A stretch of DNA of 6,399 nt from Bacillota bacterium. GTDB taxonomy: Bacteria > Bacillota_A > Clostridia > Acetivibrionales > DUMB01. Position numbers and translations under genes: made by a program. A model generated the notes under the pieces. It did not search any database and was not told the DNA's origin. It saw only the letters and a list, made by a program, of their open reading frames with translations. Position 1 is the stretch's first letter. Each line of letters begins with the position of its first letter. The DNA lies in assembly GCA_023621975.1 (NCBI GenBank), contig JAMOAC010000018.1, forward strand, positions 1 to 6,399, written 5' to 3'. Positions 6,211-6,399 of the stretch are shown in pieces.

Positions 6211-6399
6211 ATAGAGGTATTAGAAGAAGGCCTTGAGGACTCGCTGCAGTTTTATGCCTTTAACCGAATAGACTACCGGAAGATTTCATCCACCAATATC
6301 CTGGAGCGGCTTAACCGGGAGATCCGGAGACGAACAGCAGTAGTCGGGGTGTTTCCCAACATGGATTCCTACATTAGATTAATAACAACTTACCTTATA
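6211..6399 (+). pseudogene. IS256-family transposase, C-terminal remnant (5'-truncated, runs off right edge)
   Basis: The plus-strand frame from 6211 reads IEVLEEGLEDSLQFYAF, then ISSTNILERLNREIRRRT, then VVGVFPNMDSYIRLITTYLI up to the window end. The TTN-x-x-ERLN-x-EIRRRT-x-VVG-x-FPN string is the hallmark of the C-terminal part of IS256-family (mutator-type) transposases. The frame is closed by TAA at 6175-6177, and no start codon or similarity lies before about 6205. The N-terminal DNA-binding part and the region holding the first two catalytic aspartates of the DDE site (roughly the first three-quarters of a 390-400 residue protein) are therefore missing. The 63 visible codons are open and well conserved, which points to recent loss. 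It cannot transpose by itself. It lies divergently from chvE. Confidence 0.9.

Overview
The window looks like chromosomal DNA from an anaerobic, plant-sugar-using Firmicute of the class Clostridia. The reasons are strong AAGGAGG-type ribosome binding sites, GTG and ATG starts, moderate GC in genes with AT-rich gaps, a ChvE-type sugar-binding lipoprotein and a clostridial-style IS256 remnant. No species can be named from the sequence alone.

Almost everything lies on the minus strand. Reading in the direction of transcription (right to left), the core is one four-gene operon. chvE (6117-4963) encodes a sugar-binding lipoprotein, mmsA (4872-3331) a double ATPase, mmsB (3330-2119) a membrane permease, and the last gene (2050-695) a 451-residue protein of the L-fucose/L-arabinose isomerase superfamily. 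A strong intrinsic terminator (671-629) closes the operon. The first three proteins form a complete multiple-monosaccharide (ChvE/GguAB, CUT2 class) ABC importer. The isomerase is probably the first intracellular step for the imported sugar, converting an aldose to a ketose. The substrate cannot be read from the sequence, but the isomerase keeps a plausible Glu/Glu/His metal site.

Downstream is a 490-base AT-rich gap (205-694) holding the terminator, a 10-bp palindrome resembling a LacI/CcpA-type operator, and only doubtful small ORFs. At the left edge (204-1, minus) begins a second sugar ABC ATPase of the same RbsA/XylG/MmsA family, so a second sugar-import operon follows the first.

At the right edge (about 6211-6399, plus strand) lies the C-terminal part of an IS256-family transposase with its N-terminal part missing. 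It ends less than 100 bp before the chvE start codon, so the native upstream region of the operon has probably been rearranged.

No wholly new system was seen. The points most worth a second look are the IS remnant abutting the operon, a 24-bp-period direct repeat between mmsB and the isomerase, a strong hairpin between chvE and mmsA, and the pairing of a broad-specificity importer with an uncharacterised FucI/AraA-like enzyme.
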